A stretch of DNA of 64,000 bases from Peromyscus leucopus (GCF_004664715.2 NC_051063.1:140689319-140753318); one strand, 5' to 3'. Counted from the stretch's first letter, positions 1 through 13,167 are shown. Notes: generated by a model not told the origin, from the letters alone. Numbers and translations are program-made.

Positions 1-203
1 TAAATTAGATCAGTTCTAAGATAATTTATAGCAATGAAATTAGGATGACTTTTTTTTAAAGAGCAGTTTTGTCAAGATTCAGTCTTTCAGGGTCTGATAA
101 TCTCAGGATCATGCTTACATCCAGGAGATCAGTGATGGCTGGCATTACACACAGAGAGACACACACAATCAGTATGTCAGCAAATGTGCAGATTGATTTC
201 TAC

Positions 204-905
<702 letters not shown>

Positions 906-909
906 ACTG

Positions 910-1083
910 ATTGGGGTCACCTAAGATGACTGGGAAACACAGATATTTACATTACTATTCATAACAGTAGCGAAATTACAGTTATGAAATAGCAACGAAA
1001 TAATTCTGTGGTTGGAGGTCACCACATCATTAGGAACTATATTAAAGGGTGGCAACATTAGAAAGGTTGAGAACCACAGCTCT
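910..1083 (-). mobile_element. URR1-like hAT DNA transposon, diverged
   Basis: The right end reads 'aggttgagaaccacag', the reverse complement of the URR1/hAT terminal repeat. Before it come the family's 'agttatgaaatagcaacga' and 'ttaaagggtggcaacatt' blocks. The left end is degraded, so its limit is approximate. URR1 is a non-autonomous rodent hAT (Charlie group) element with no coding capacity. Confidence 0.8.
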
Positions 1084-1089
1084 AGCCCA

Positions 1090-2080
1090 TTAATGAATCC
1101 TTTGATGGATTTATATACACTGGTCAGTCAAACCTGACTTTCATCATACAGATGATGTACTCTGGGCATCTATATGCCTGCCCTGATCTTGGGTGTCTTT
1201 CTTTCTTGCTTTATGTATTCCTACAGCAACAGCTCCATCTTTTCATCACCACTGGGGCTTGTGGTTATCAAGCCTGCTAGAGCTGATGTATGTGGACAAA
1301 GTGCTTTGAATTTCATGAATCAGCAGAAGATCATCAGCTGGGTTTCTACACTGGGCTGTGCACTTCCCACGCTGCATGACATATAAGATGACTTTTCCTG
1401 GTGCTTGGTAAATATAAGCGGTTGACCTTATGTGGGTATTATTATCTAATTTGCCCCAAGATAACACTGAGTACAGCGATGCTGAATCGCCAAGGAGTCA
1501 TAGCTACTAGATAAGTGTACTTGGTCCTTGCCAATAAATCTGTTTCGGAATGTCTGGTTTTATAAGCTACACATGTTTGTTCAGTGACACTTAAGTGGAC
1601 ACACAAGCCAAGTAGAGCAAAGCTGAGTACTTTGTCCATCGATCCTGTCTTCTCTCTCTTCTTTGGGCCATTCTTTGGAAGTCCTCTAAAGATGACCAAG
1701 ATCCCAGGGCGATCTTTGGTGGCCAGCTCTTTCATGGGGGAGACTGAAAATGTCACCAAACTCTAGTAAAGCTGTCTTCTACAGTGGCCTCTTTCATGGT
1801 TCTTGATAACTTGAAATACAGTTCCCCCAGATCTCCTACCACATCTTTTCAGATACCTCCTTTATCTAGTTGTTGGCTCCATCACATTCAAGTCATATAA
1901 TTTGTTGAGTTCCACTAAAGTCAAGATCAATGTGCTTCATTGTTCCAATATGTAAGTATCAGTGAGTTTGAGGGAAGCTGAATTGCTCAGGTACCTTGGG
2001 ATATGGACACCTACAGTGCATCCTACTTTCCAGCCATTAATAAGTACATATTAGATTAAAAAATCCTTCTGCATCAGTCA
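1090..2080. other. Unassigned sequence
   Basis: No recognisable gene or repeat. Short open frames of 60-105 codons on both strands have no recognisable domain. Confidence 0.45.
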
Positions 2081-2086
2081 GCTTTA

Positions 2087-2522
2087 CATTACTACTGCAA
2101 AATACTAAGGCAGCTAAGTTCATATAGAAAAGAGATCTAGTTAGTTCACAGTCTTAGAGGCCAGAAGTTCAAACACCTCTGGAGAATGCTTCATGGCAGA
2201 TGGCAGGAGTCCATGCATGGAAGGGTCACATGGTAAGGCAGGAAGCAGAGATGCACAAAGGAAGCCTGCTGGGTTTTATAAGAATCCTCATGAAAACTGG
2301 AGGGCAGCATGAAAAATACTCTAATAACTTGTGAAGATGGGGCTTGCAATGATCCCCCCCCAGGCTCTGGATGCTCAAATGTTTCTCTTTTTCCAAATAT
2401 GTACAGGCACCATGGAGAGCAAATATCCAATTATATACCACCCTCCAACACACACTTGGAAGATACTGAAACTCCCCCATCTCTTCTTAGATCTAAATGC
2501 CTCTTGTTCAAAGTAAGGCCAT
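2087..2522 (-). mobile_element. MaLR/ERVL-type LTR, old (tentative)
   Basis: The order of blocks resembles an antisense MaLR LTR: a 'tactgcaaaatactaagg' start, then 'gttcacagtcttagagg', then a run of paired 'tcatg' and 'cacatgg' segments. Divergence is high and no target duplication is visible. A different mammalian LTR is possible. Confidence 0.4.
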
Positions 2523-2524
2523 AG

Positions 2525-3135
2525 TATATCAGTGCCAAGATGCTTCTTTACCCGTTTACCACACTGATTATCAGTGGTGAAGTTGGTGTTGTCCCCTTTA
2601 CCTTTTTACTTTATTCAGTAGCCAACCTCAGGTATTCTAGAAATACAGAATAAACTAAGGCATTACATTTCAGACACTAGTTTATGTCATTTCTCTTGGT
2701 GTTATTGTTAATAACTGTGTGCTAAATGGTCTATTTTTTATACTTTGAAACTTCTATTAAGTTTGCAAAGAGAACTTTCTCTTCTCATGGATGCAATTTA
2801 CTCTTCTTTCTTTATTGAAAGAAGATACAAATGAGTTTTGGGCCTTTATGACTTAAAGACCAAGCAAAGAACTGACCACTTGTCTAACTAGTTCTAAGTT
2901 TGAGTTTGTCAATCCTGAAATCCTTTTGTAAGTGTTTATTTCAAAGAATGAGTTCTATTGAACTTGGTTAATTATTCATTTTTTAAGGCTCAGTGGAAAG
3001 GTTAAGTTTATGTTCCACTGAAACTAAACTATCAGCATTCTATATTTTGTTTTCTTAGAGATCAGTCATGTGGCAAGAACTATTTTTCATTATTATCACA
3101 GTTTAATTTTTCTTAAAAAAATATTAAATTTGAAG
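2525..3135. other. Unassigned AT-rich sequence
   Basis: Nothing identifiable as a gene or repeat. Confidence 0.45.
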
Positions 3136-3137
3136 AA

Positions 3138-3262
3138 CAGCTGTGGTAACACATACTTTTAATCGCAGTGCTCTGGAAGTAGAAATGGAGGTAGGAAAAT
3201 TGGTGGTTCTTGAGTTCTAGAGCATTCTGGCCTCCCTTTTAAGACTCTGCCTATAAATAAGT
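3138..3262 (+). mobile_element. Old B1/proto-B1 SINE
   Basis: Degenerate B1 order: 'cttttaatcgcagtgctctgg', 'gaggtaggaaaattg', 'gagttctagagcattctgg' and an A-rich tail with 'aaataagtaaataa'. Strongly diverged, so old. Confidence 0.55.
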
Positions 3263-3264
3263 AA

Positions 3265-4838
3265 ATAATTGAATTTGAGAATAAATTTGACAATGTTTGC
3301 TCTTATTTTGATGTCACATGATTTTACTATCCCCAACCCATGAAATTTAAAATCTAGAACCTACTTCCTCCTCCAAGAGTCCACGAGGCAGAGTTTGCTT
3401 CTCAATTACAGGCTTTGCTGCTTGTAGGACCTACAGGTGATGCTGTGATTCGCTTTGATCTGGCCTGTGAAGTCACCTACACAAACACCTCTGGCGTGTA
3501 ACTTCTGAGTATCAGTTTTGTCCACTTTGACTTCCTCTTGACAAACTCCTTCTCACATTCTTTTCAGAGACAAATATTTTGAAAGTGAAGAGCACAAGAG
3601 GTTGCTAAATATTAGCTTTCAAAGGTTCAGAGTCACGTGATGTTTGCTCGGGTTACCTCTTATTCGTCTATATAAAGAATGATGTTTATTCTTGAATGTG
3701 CTTCAGGGCTGAGGCGCTGCTGGGCAAAGAAATACACAGCAAAGAATGTAAACATGGCTGGGACTTGCTTGGTTCTGTCCATGCAAAAATTTGTGCTGGA
3801 TTTAAGCAATCAAAAAAAGAAAAGAAAAGAAAATGGAGAATGAGAAATAGGTAAGACTTTAAAGACAATGCCATCTTAGATCAAAATGAGAAAAGCAAAT
3901 ATTCCAAACCCCCTTGGCCCAGATTTTTTCCCAGACTTGGATGCTACTGTAGTTTAAGAATATAACATTGTTAAATGGTATAAAATAACTGGAAAAAAAA
4001 GTTCTCCATAAGCATGAAACCATAGGCCTAGTAAATTATAGTCTTAGTGTCATTTAAGTCAACTGAAAAATAATTCGTAAAGAATCAGCAGCTTAATTTG
4101 ATTGCTCAGCAGTTCTTCCTAAAACAGGGAAAGGGCAGGCATCCACAAACCAGATCGCCTGATGGCCTCCAGGAACCCTACTGAGCTTCTACTCCTGAAG
4201 GAACTCCCAGCTCATTTTTCTTCTATGACATGGTGTTTCTTTGGCTGCCTTGCTTATGGTGTTTGGAGCCTGGGTTTTATATCTAGTAATAATTTGAGTC
4301 TACATGGGCCCTGTTCAAATCAAGGCTATTATGTCAAGATATGAAAGTCCAGACCCAGAGACCTTCTAGCTGTGTGGCAGCCAACAGGTCACCTCATGTT
4401 CTTCTAAAGAAAACAGACAACACACTTTTCACCACGCTCTACACGTTCATGAGGACTGGTGAGAAGGTGAGAGACACGTGCAGGCAAGGAGGCACTCTGC
4501 AAGAGGGAAAAAGGGCAGCAACAGAAGAGAGGCGATTAGCCATTCCCTGAAGATCGAATTTTGTGATTTTCAGCTCTTCTCTGTTTCCTACTGTTCAACT
4601 CAAGGTTTGTCTTCTTGACGATCTCCCATGTCAACACTGTTCATTTCTTTTCCAATCGCAAACTGAATTTTTTTTTGCATTTGAGACTGCCATTACATTA
4701 CTTCAATCCTTGAACTTCTCTGGACACCATACTACTTGGTTTCATTTGTTAGGAATTTTTGTTTTCCCTGCTTTAAAATTCTATAGACTGCCTAATGAGA
4801 ATAGGACCACAACATCCTGAAAATATTGTTCTGAGTGG
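3265..4838. other. Unassigned sequence
   Basis: No gene or repeat I can name. A short purine run (AAAAGAAAAG) lies near 3815-3835. Confidence 0.45.
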
Positions 4839-4839
4839 G

Positions 4840-4930
4840 AGCTGCTTCTTATCTTCACATTTTAGATGCGAAAACGAGGCACGTCACCTCAGTACGTAGC
4901 ACACAAGAAATAAACAGATGCACTTGAAGT
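4840..4930 (+). mobile_element. MIR-core fragment (tentative)
   Basis: 'cttcacattttagatgcg' followed by 'aaaacgaggcacg' matches the pattern of the MIR core (count, mask and 'aaactgaggcac'). Short and diverged. Confidence 0.4.
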
Positions 4931-5167
4931 CCACAGACCACCCACATGCCCCCATTGCTCCAAATTCTGCCATTGTCTTTATTTCATTGTGAATGGCTTG
5001 CATTGTCTTTGTGGGTTTTTTGAGAGGACTTGGTGAGTAGCTAGTTCCCAAGAAGCTCATTCCATCATCATGGCAATGAAGAAACCTAAAACCATGCCTC
5101 CTCTAGGTATTTTCTTTAAAATAACATTAAGATTAATTTCCAGTGATTTTTCATCAAAGTTTGGCAT

Positions 5168-5655
5168 ATGTTCTAGCTTGCTCTCTATCGCTGTGATAAT
5201 ACCATGACCAAAAGCAACCTGGGGACAAAATGGCTTATTTGGCTTCCATGTCTGGTTCACAGTCCATCATTGAGGGAAGCCAGAGTAGGAACTCCTGATG
5301 GGAATCTGGAGACAGGAATTGAATCAGAAACCATGCAGAAAAATGCTGCTTACTGGCTTGCTCTCCCGGCTCACATGCTATCCTTATTCCATCCAGGGCC
5401 ACCTGCCCAGGGATGACACTCCCCATAGTGAACTGTGCCCTCCCACAACAATCATCAGTCAACAAAACATCCCCGAAGACTGGCCTACAGGCCAATCTGA
5501 TGGAGGGATTTTTCTCCATAGAGCCTTCATTTTCCCACCACCCACAGGCTATAAACCAGTCAGTGCAGCATACATACCGAGAAACAGCAAGTGCACACAT
5601 CTGTTGATTGGACTCCAAGGTGCTTCCAATATTCGAAAACATACATCAGCTTGTT
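5168..5655 (-). mobile_element. Rodent MaLR-type LTR, antisense
   Basis: Begins 'ctatcgctgtgataatacc', then 'catgaccaaaagcaacctgg', 'ttcacagtccatcattga', 'tgctgcttactggcttgctc' and 'gactggcctacaggcca', the block order of an antisense rodent MaLR (ORR1/MT-like) LTR. The overlapping frames of 119 and 135 codons are incidental. Confidence 0.6.
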
Positions 5656-5664
5656 AGCTTTTAA

Positions 5665-6115
5665 ACTTCATTTTTTAATATCCCACAATATGCCTTTTTA
5701 TGTCCAGAACTGTGGGATTCATCCAAGTTTTGCAGCCAGATGAATTTAATTTGTTCTCAATAATGTATAGCAGATACAATATATAACAAAAATTTAATTA
5801 TAATACTGTTGATGGATATTTGAATTGTTTCCAGTTAGGGATTATTATATATGCTGACACTGTGAACGTCTTGGGCATGCTTTTGGAAAACACAGACATG
5901 AATTTCTATAGGGACTGGACATAGGAGGAAAATGCAGGTCACCCAATGTATGCATGTTCCTGTTAATAGGAACAGATTTCTGTTCCTAACAGGATGGGGG
6001 AATAAGAAGCCTCAGTGTTCCACATCTTTACAAATATGTGATATCAATTGTCTTTAAATTTTAACCATTCTGGCAAGTCTACAGTAGTGTTTTCATTTTC
6101 ACAGATCTGTTTCAT
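5665..6115 (-). mobile_element. Old L1 3' end, antisense
   Basis: 'tgttgatggatatttgaatt', 'gtttccagttagggattatt' and 'gctgacactgtgaacgtc' follow the antisense of an ancient mammalian L1 3' region, as do the later 'tttaaccattctggcaagt' blocks. Highly diverged. Confidence 0.55.
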
Positions 6116-6242
6116 TGTGAGATGCCCTTAAGTGTGCTTATGACACATGTGGATGCTCTCTTCCAAGGTGCACCTACCCAAGATGCCTGCAGCTTTTTTC
6201 TCTTGCTCCTTCCATCATTTTCTAATTGCTTAATAACGATAT

Positions 6243-6345
6243 GCTATTGTTGCTCTTACAGAAGACCTGGGTTCAGTTCCCAGCACCCACCTGGTGGTTT
6301 ACTATAATTTGTATTACAAAGGATCTAGTGCATATACATTTACAC
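6243..6345 (+). mobile_element. B2 SINE fragment
   Basis: 'agacctgggttcagttccc' and 'agcacccacctggtgg' match the B2 body (tRNA-related B box and following segment). The 5' third and the tail are missing. Confidence 0.55.
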
Positions 6346-6382
6346 AGCAAACAATCAAACCCATAGAACTTTACAAAATCTT

Positions 6383-6612
6383 AGGGGTTGTAGGGATGCC
6401 TCCATGTTTAAGAGCACTTGCTGCTTTTGCAGAGGATCCAGGTTCAGTTTGCACCACCTGCATGGCAGCTCACAACATTATGTAGCTCTACTTACAGGGA
6501 TTCTGACATCCTCTTCCCACCTCTGTGTGTACTAGGCATACATATGGTGCACATGCATTCATACAAGTGGAATAATCATACACATCAAAAATAAATAAAC
6601 CTTAAAAAAACA
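6383..6612 (+). mobile_element. B2 SINE, full length
   Basis: Starts 'ggggttgtagggatgcc', then 'ttaagagcacttgctgc', 'ggttcagtttgcaccacc', 'catggcagctcacaac' and a tail 'aaaataaataaacctt'. The A and B boxes are recognisable but mutated. It sits right after a B2 fragment. Confidence 0.85.
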
Positions 6613-6614
6613 AC

Positions 6615-7340
6615 TTATTCTATAAGCTATGAATCCCACTAATTTTATAGCCCTCAGCTCTCTCCTGTTGTTTCCAGTTTATTTTTGTTATGTCATTCCC
6701 TCTACTACTAGCTTATCTTCCAATTATTTTAATGTCAGAACTAGTGGTTACAGCATGCACCACTGACTCACAATTATAATCTCATGTAGAATTAGTACTC
6801 TGCTCACTTATTGGACAATTGAAGTGAACTATAATTATGAAACAAAAGGCCAATGTTTTAAATGTTGATGAAAAAAGATGGTAAACTTCATTGACACTGG
6901 AAGGTGAAAGAAATAAAAATTGATGAGGAGAAATGAAATCAATGTGATGTCTTTATGGTTTATAAAGCAAGAAACGAAAGCTTAGCTGTATTATTTTAAT
7001 GTAAGGGCAGCCATCAGAGGAACAGGAATCAATGTACTTTTGCTTTTTCCTGTTTGCTTTTTGGAGTCTGAGTTGCTTTTTCTATGTGGCGAACCCTATG
7101 TTGTGAGTCTAAATGGATAGGAAAGACTTCCCTCAGCACAGGACATGAAGACTTCTTCTTCGTACAATGTTGGGATAGGTCTCCGATTTATGCAGTGCCA
7201 ACAGATTCAGCATTGTTATATTTTAGTTAAGGAATTAATGTCCCAAGAACAAGGATTCATAACAAAATCAATATGAAGTAACTCAAAGTTGCAGGTGGGG
7301 AACATTTTGATATTTTTGTCTATTCATTATTTATTAATTA
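6615..7340. other. Unassigned AT-rich sequence
   Basis: No gene or repeat recognised. Confidence 0.45.
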
Positions 7341-7344
7341 TTGA

Positions 7345-7500
7345 TATTATTTTGCAGAGCACAGGTTTATCACCAGAGCCTTGCATATGATAAGTAAGTG
7401 CTTTACCACAGAGGGAATCCCCAGCCACCAATTATTTGAAACAGGGACTTGCTGTATAGTCTAGGCTGGCCTTTAATATGTGACTCTTCCACCCCGTGTT
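7345..7500 (-). mobile_element. RSINE1/B4-type SINE fragment
   Basis: 'agtgctttaccacagaggg' then 'aatccccagcc' is the antisense of the ID/RSINE left part. 'tgctgtatagtctaggctgg' is the antisense B1-like right part. Confidence 0.6.
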
Positions 7501-7502
7501 CC

Positions 7503-7522
7503 TTTTTTTTTTTTTTTTTTTT
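7503..7522. repeat. Poly(T) tract
   Basis: Twenty consecutive T next to the antisense B4-type SINE. Confidence 0.95.
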
Positions 7523-7524
7523 GA

Positions 7525-8062
7525 TTAAAAAAAACAACAACATTAAGTCAATAACTAAAATCGTGATGGATACCTTTTAAAAAAATCATTCAATTTGTTT
7601 CTATAATTCCAACTAAACTCTTTCAAATATACAAGAGACTTTTGGTGAATTACAAGGAACAAGAAACATTGGAACATATCAGTAAGCAAATAATTGAATT
7701 AAAGGCTTAAAAACCAAACAAATAGTAGAACAAAAGCATTTTAATTTTATTATCATGTAAGAGTGAAAAATAAACATATTTTATACTGACAAAGGACATA
7801 AGATGTAATACAAATACATTGAACATTAAGTTTAATATATAAAGTGATAAAAATATTACTGTCTGGAACAAAAGTTAATAGCATGAATAAAAGGAGAAAT
7901 ATTTAGAAACTGAAATAGCCACCGCAGATGTAAATAACATAGTCATGTAGTCCATAGCTAACAAAGAATGTTTTATGGACATATCCTTGGAAAATGGAGA
8001 AGAGTTAAATGTATCAGGCAATAAGAAATGAAACGAGCTTCACATCAAGTGGCACAATACCA
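7525..8062. other. Unassigned AT-rich sequence
   Basis: No identifiable gene or repeat. Confidence 0.45.

Positions 8063-8063
<1 letters not shown>

Positions 8064-8115
<52 letters not shown>
8064..8115. repeat. 52-bp poly(A) tract
   Basis: Uninterrupted A run from 8064 to 8115. No SINE or retrocopy body that I recognise precedes it, so its origin is unclear. Confidence 0.97.
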
Positions 8116-8119
<4 letters not shown>

Positions 8120-8688
8120 AAAAACAACTGTCTTCAACTTTCTGTTTTAAAACTTGATTTTTTTTTTAAGATGTTAAAAAAGTACCAAGTACCATGGTTA
8201 ATTTATAAGATATCAAGGAAAAGTAAAAGATGACTTCAGGATGTGACTTACACTTTGTAAAGAGTCATATGGTAACCTTCCATATCCCATAAATTTATAG
8301 ATAAATATACACGCACTATGAATTCATGTCACTAGATAAGAAATAAAACAGCCAACTCAGTAAGAAAAACACAAATCAATAGATATACAGAAGGAAGAAG
8401 GGGACTAGGAGGAAGGATCAGCAAGCAACAATAAACTCAGTTTCCTCCAGGAAGTGTTAGAATCAAATACAGAGCTGGTTCTGTCTTTAGGAACAGAGCA
8501 GTCATTGATAAATATAACTTGGGAAAGACAGTCCAGAGCACAGATGCACTCTGTACACCTATATTCAGCAACATTCAAGGAAAAAAAGCACAAAACAAAA
8601 CTGATCAACTAAACTAAATCCAGACAGTGTGGACAGATTTTAAACCCAGGTGTACAGTGACTACAACTGATGCACGAAGAGACAAAGG
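8120..8688. other. Unassigned sequence
   Basis: No gene or repeat recognised. Confidence 0.45.
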
Positions 8689-8690
8689 AA

Positions 8691-8890
8691 GCAGGAGAGA
8701 TGGCTCAGAGGTTAAAAGGTTCAGTTCCTAGCATCCATATCAAGGGGCTCAGAACTCCCTGGAATTGTAGCCCCAGAGAAATTTTCGAGCACTACACTAA
8801 TGTACATATTACTCTGAACACACACATGCACACATGCATATAGCACATGCACACACACACAATTAAAAATAAAACAAAATTTTAATTAAA
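8691..8890 (+). mobile_element. B2 SINE with internal deletion
   Basis: Begins 'gcaggagagatggctcagag', then jumps from 'ggttaaaaggttcag' straight to the B box, so about 25 bp between the boxes are lost. It ends in a CA-rich stretch and 'aattaaaaataaaac'. Confidence 0.75.
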
Positions 8891-8894
8891 GAAA

Positions 8895-9650
8895 GAAGAA
8901 ATAGGTATGTAAAGTTTTCTCCATCCTGGCTACATATTAAAATTATGGGAGTGAGAAGTGTTTGACATTAATGATAAAAAAGAACAAAACTAAAATAATG
9001 CATGCACATATTCCTCACATTCTGATTTAATCTCAGTATTGAGCTTGGACATACGAATCATAAGAGAAATCCCAAGGGATTGTGGTATGCCCCCTAAATG
9101 GAGCCTTGTTTCTATAGGAAAACTGCTTAGAAGAGTCCAACAGTTTTCAAAGTACCACTCTAAAAAGCACTGCCCCAATGATATGAGCCCCTTCTACATA
9201 AAGTAAAAATTATGATGGTTTTTTTTTTTTGAGTTTTCAGAGAAAAACAGAAAAGCATGACATGAATTTTGTAAGACCAGCTTGCTGAGGAAAACAAAGC
9301 TTCGAAGTCTGCATGACAGCTGAAGAAAACACAAGCTCAGATCAGTGTACCTCCTATCAGCCAGAGCTGAGCAGACCATTACAAGAAAAATACGGTAGAA
9401 TGAAGGAAGTCTGCACTAAGGGGTGAAGAGTCACTCTAAGTAGGAAATGTAGTAAAATAATTCACAACCTTTAGACTTCTAAAAAGTAACAAATTCTCCA
9501 TCAGCTTTCCCATTGACATTTTGATGGGTTGATGCCCATGTATGATACAAAAGAAATTATTTTTTTAAAAGAAATTATTTTATTTCAATGAATATAGCAG
9601 AATACTTCTTCAATTTGTTAAAAATATCACATATAACCAGTGTAATAAGC
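8895..9650. other. Unassigned sequence
   Basis: No gene or repeat recognised. Confidence 0.45.
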
Positions 9651-9654
9651 TTAA

Positions 9655-9755
9655 CTTTTGAGAGACTGAGGCAAGAGAACTATCATGAGCTCAAGACCAG
9701 CCTGTGCTACATAGTGAGTTTCAGAGAGCCAGGGCTGTAGACAGACTTAGTCTCA
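9655..9755 (+). mobile_element. B1/B4-like SINE right part
   Basis: 'gagctcaagaccagcctgtg', 'ctacatagtgagtttcagag' and 'agccagggctgtagacaga' match the B1 body. The tail has turned into the adjacent (AACC)n. Confidence 0.65.
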
Positions 9756-9807
9756 AACCAACCAACCAACCAACCAACCAACCAACCAACCAACCAACCA
9801 ACCAACC
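9756..9807. repeat. (AACC)n microsatellite
   Basis: Thirteen AACC units without interruption, grown from the tail of the SINE immediately upstream. Confidence 0.97.
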
Positions 9808-9902
9808 ATCACCACCAACAACACAACAACAAACATCAAAAGGCTAAAGGTTCTTGAAAATAATGCTTCAGAGGATTTTAAGTTTATTAACTTTCTGATT
9901 AG

Positions 9903-10053
9903 GTTAGACATGACAGCTCACCCCTGTAATGCCTGCCCTTGGGAGGGTAAGCCAGGAAGACCGACATGAGTTCAAGACCAGCCTGTGCTATATAGTGAAT
10001 TCCAGTATAGCCATGGCTACTGAGTAAAATACTGTCTCAAATAAAACAAAGCC
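9903..10053 (+). mobile_element. B1 SINE, old
   Basis: 'cacccctgtaatgcctgccc', 'gagttcaagaccagcctgtg' and 'atagccatggctactgag' match a diverged B1, with an 'aaataaaacaaa' tail. Confidence 0.7.
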
Positions 10054-10070
10054 AACAACAGCCTAGTGGT

Positions 10071-10275
10071 ACTGGAGAGATGGCCGAATGCTTAAGAGCA
10101 ATTACTGCTCCTCCAGAAGACCTGAGTTCAGTTCTCTGCATCCACATCAAGTGGCTCACAACTACCTGCAAGGTCAACTCCAGGGAGTATCTGCACTCAC
10201 ATGCATATACCAAAAAACAGGCACAGATACACACACATAGTTTTCAAAAGTAAAATAAAGCTTTTCAAAAAAGAA
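10071..10275 (+). mobile_element. B2 SINE
   Basis: 'actggagagatggccgaatg', 'cttaagagcaattactgctc', 'gacctgagttcagttctctg' and 'aagtggctcacaactacctg' follow the B2 body in order. The tail is 'aaaataaagc'. Confidence 0.8.
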
Positions 10276-10518
10276 AAATGTGTAGATTACCAAGCCCACT
10301 CTCACGTTTATTTATGAAAAAAGTCGTATTACCAAATTCAATATAAAATTAGAATGCTAAGTGGCAATACTGGTAAATGGTGGTAGCTATCATCTGAATA
10401 CATACACCTTTGTTCTATTTTGGATTATGGCTTCGAAGAAGCATACAATCAGGGTCATAATCAATTCATCAATGATACCTTGGGCTGAAAGAACAGATTG
10501 CAAGTCAGGGTTACTAAT

Positions 10519-10729
10519 TTTTTCTTTTCTTTTTCTTTTTCTTTCTTTTTCTTTTTCTTTTTTTTTTTTTTTTTTTTTTTGGTTTTTTGAGACAGAGTTT
10601 CTCTGTGTAACAGTCTTGGCTATCTTGAAACTCACTCTATAGACCAGGTTGGCCTTGAACTCACAGGGATCTGCCTGCCTCTGCCTTCTGAGTGCTGGCA
10701 TTAAAGACGTGTGACATCACTGCCTCACT
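10519..10729 (-). mobile_element. B1 SINE with target duplication
   Basis: Long T/C-rich tail, then 'gagacagagtttctctgtg', 'agaccaggttggccttgaac' and 'gagtgctggcattaaagacg'. A 9-bp duplication GTTACTAAT flanks it (10510-10518 and 10730-10738). Confidence 0.9.
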
Positions 10730-10739
10730 GTTACTAATC

Positions 10740-13010
10740 TTCTAAAAGGGAATTATGAATACTCAGGTTTACATTTATCTCATATTGATATGTTTTAAGA
10801 TGTACAAAATTGTGATCATGATGGGTGGCAGGGTGGCATTTGTGTGGTGTTTGGGGTTACCACCTTCCTTTCCAAAGTGTCGTGTGCCATTTTCAAAATC
10901 ATGAAAAATGATGTTTCCAATATAGACAAAATTACATGAGTCACATGGAACTATTATGCCAATTATTTATGAAAATATTTCAGTGAGAGAAATAGAAGCA
11001 AGATTGTCCTGGTGCTGAAGCCAAGGCAAATAATCTAAGAAGTTGTCCTGAAGTTAGTTTAAAATCCCAACCGTTGCTGCTTCCTTATGGGTCCTGCCAC
11101 AATAAAGGAATGCTATGGTTCAAAACTGCAGGAGATTATTCCAACATACTTTGCACAACAGAAAACCCTACACACAGTGTTGTGGCCTCAGCCCCAGGCA
11201 TCCCCTTCTGGCCTCCTCCAGCCCTTCTGACCTCTTCTGGAAACACAGGAACTACTAACTGGCAGGCAAATGTTAAAATGCTTTTTATAGTTGTGTTTTG
11301 CTTGTCCTGCTGTAAATTATTTGAATTAGTTGCCAATGTGGGAGAATTGGGAGTCTGTGTCCAGAGCATCTAGATCTCCTTAAAAAACAGAAACTGTTAA
11401 GGGTTGAACCTCGCTCTCCCAAGGGGAGCTCTGCTCATCTGCTTTACAAAAATCCTGCCAACCCCTATGTTCTCTGTCTCTTCCATTGGTCACTACCCCC
11501 GGGAATGAATTTGGCTTTGTGTTCCACAAATACGACCCCCAAAGACTCACACATCCCTTCAAAACCTTCAAGAGCTGACACCTTAAGTTTCTAGCGATTG
11601 AGAAAGATGCACTGTGCCCATACATGCTGTACACATGTGTCAGGAAGTATAGCTTTGTCTGAGACACTGAAGAACACACCTACAGAATACAGTCTCTCAA
11701 GAGGTCACCATTAGAAAATGGAGGTGATAAATTCTGCTTTAAAATTAACTATGGACTGAAAGTTCATCAGCTGTGAGAAGAGCACGGCGCCCACACTAGC
11801 TAGCTCCAAACACTGTACAATGCTTCCACCCTGTGGCCAAATCACAAAGCCATTCCATTATCATTCCCTGGTGTCATGTTGCCATCTTCTGGTCGATTCT
11901 GGGAAGACACTCTAAAGCCGCAAATCTCAACAGTTACTGAAATTTCCACCAAATTGTGTATTTGACTGCAAACAGTGGCTTATTATTTGCGGATAGTTGC
12001 AGCATCACCTGGCCAATATATAGGGTATCATAGAATCCTGGTTCTAGGAACTAATGCAGATGTTTCCAACAGGAAGTCGAGGAGCAGTTATGTTGGAGGA
12101 GAAGAAACTATCTACCTAAGAAAGTCCCCAACTGAGATGAGTAAGGTTGGTGATTCTCCAATGTTTCCTGCTGGTTACACGAGAACCAAATGACATCTTG
12201 ATAGAAATCTGGTTTTTTGTTTGTTTTTGCCTCTATCTCAGAAATTTTAATTCAGTCTGTCTTTTTAGGATTCTTGCAATCTGGACTTTTAAATGTTTTC
12301 TGACAGTTTGGTGAGCACTTTATCCAGAGAGTGGTGCTACTCACAGTGGGCTAGGACTTCCCACATAAATTAAAACAACCGCACAGACAAGTCCACAGAC
12401 CAGTCCAGTGTATTCAATGTCTCATTGATCTCCACCTCTGCTTTTGATCCTATCGTCTGCTGAGGGAATGGGAAATAGGAAAAATGCACAGAAGGCAAAG
12501 AGAGAAAATGTAAAGAAGTCAGCCAGCACAAAATAGCTTATGAGAAGGTGTATAAAGGTAAGGGATCTCTGGCATGAACCCCAATGACAAAATCAGAAAG
12601 GAAGGGGGAAATGAAAAGAGAAAGTCTGGAGGTAGCCACTGAAGAGAATATACCAAGAACCCAGATTTCTAGGCAGCTAGTTATGACAGTAATGATTTTC
12701 ACAGTGATATTCAGAAAGTACATTTTTCCTAGAAGAGCTGGATTGTTAACAGAATGGGTTTTGAGTAAAAGAGCAGCAGCATGCAGATGTTAAGAATGCA
12801 TCACCTTGAGCCTCATTTTATCTTGTTTAATGTGAAGGTCAGAAACAATCAAATGCGACCTTGGTGCCCTGTCAGCTCTGGCAGACTTCATATCAACTGC
12901 TCAAATATCACGCTGTACTCATAACTATCAGACACTTTCCTTTGCTACATAGGAATAACTCTAGGCCAGATATAGATGACCCTAGTGTCATGACTACTCG
13001 TTTGTGGCCA
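10740..13010. other. Unassigned sequence
   Basis: No gene or repeat recognised over about 2.3 kb. A CTCF-like 14-mer with two mismatches on the minus strand lies near 11880-11893. Frames of up to 103 codons show no domain. Confidence 0.4.
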
Positions 13011-13014
13011 TTCC

Positions 13015-13135
13015 TCTTGGGATCCCATTTCCTGAACAAAGAAAGTAAGGTTTACAGAGGTCAAGAAATTTGCTTAAGTCTACATGGCCAGCAAGTAGCA
13101 CAGCAAGGCTTCAAGCCCTGATATACTAAGGCCCA
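13015..13135 (+). mobile_element. MIR SINE fragment
   Basis: 'cccatttcctgaacaaag', 'ttacagaggtcaagaaattt' and 'ggccagcaagtagcacag' fit the MIR core and right part (lower bases, mask, accession-type 'gccaagtagca'). Confidence 0.65.
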
Positions 13136-13167
13136 GTATAGGGGCTTAACATCATTTTATACCCAGG

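Noticed and set aside
5235..5657. 135-codon minus and 119-codon plus frames
   Set aside because: Both are inside an antisense MaLR-type LTR.
6383..6612. tRNA gene
   Set aside because: The A and B box resemblance comes from B2 SINEs, which descend from tRNA. No cloverleaf with an anticodon arm was seen.
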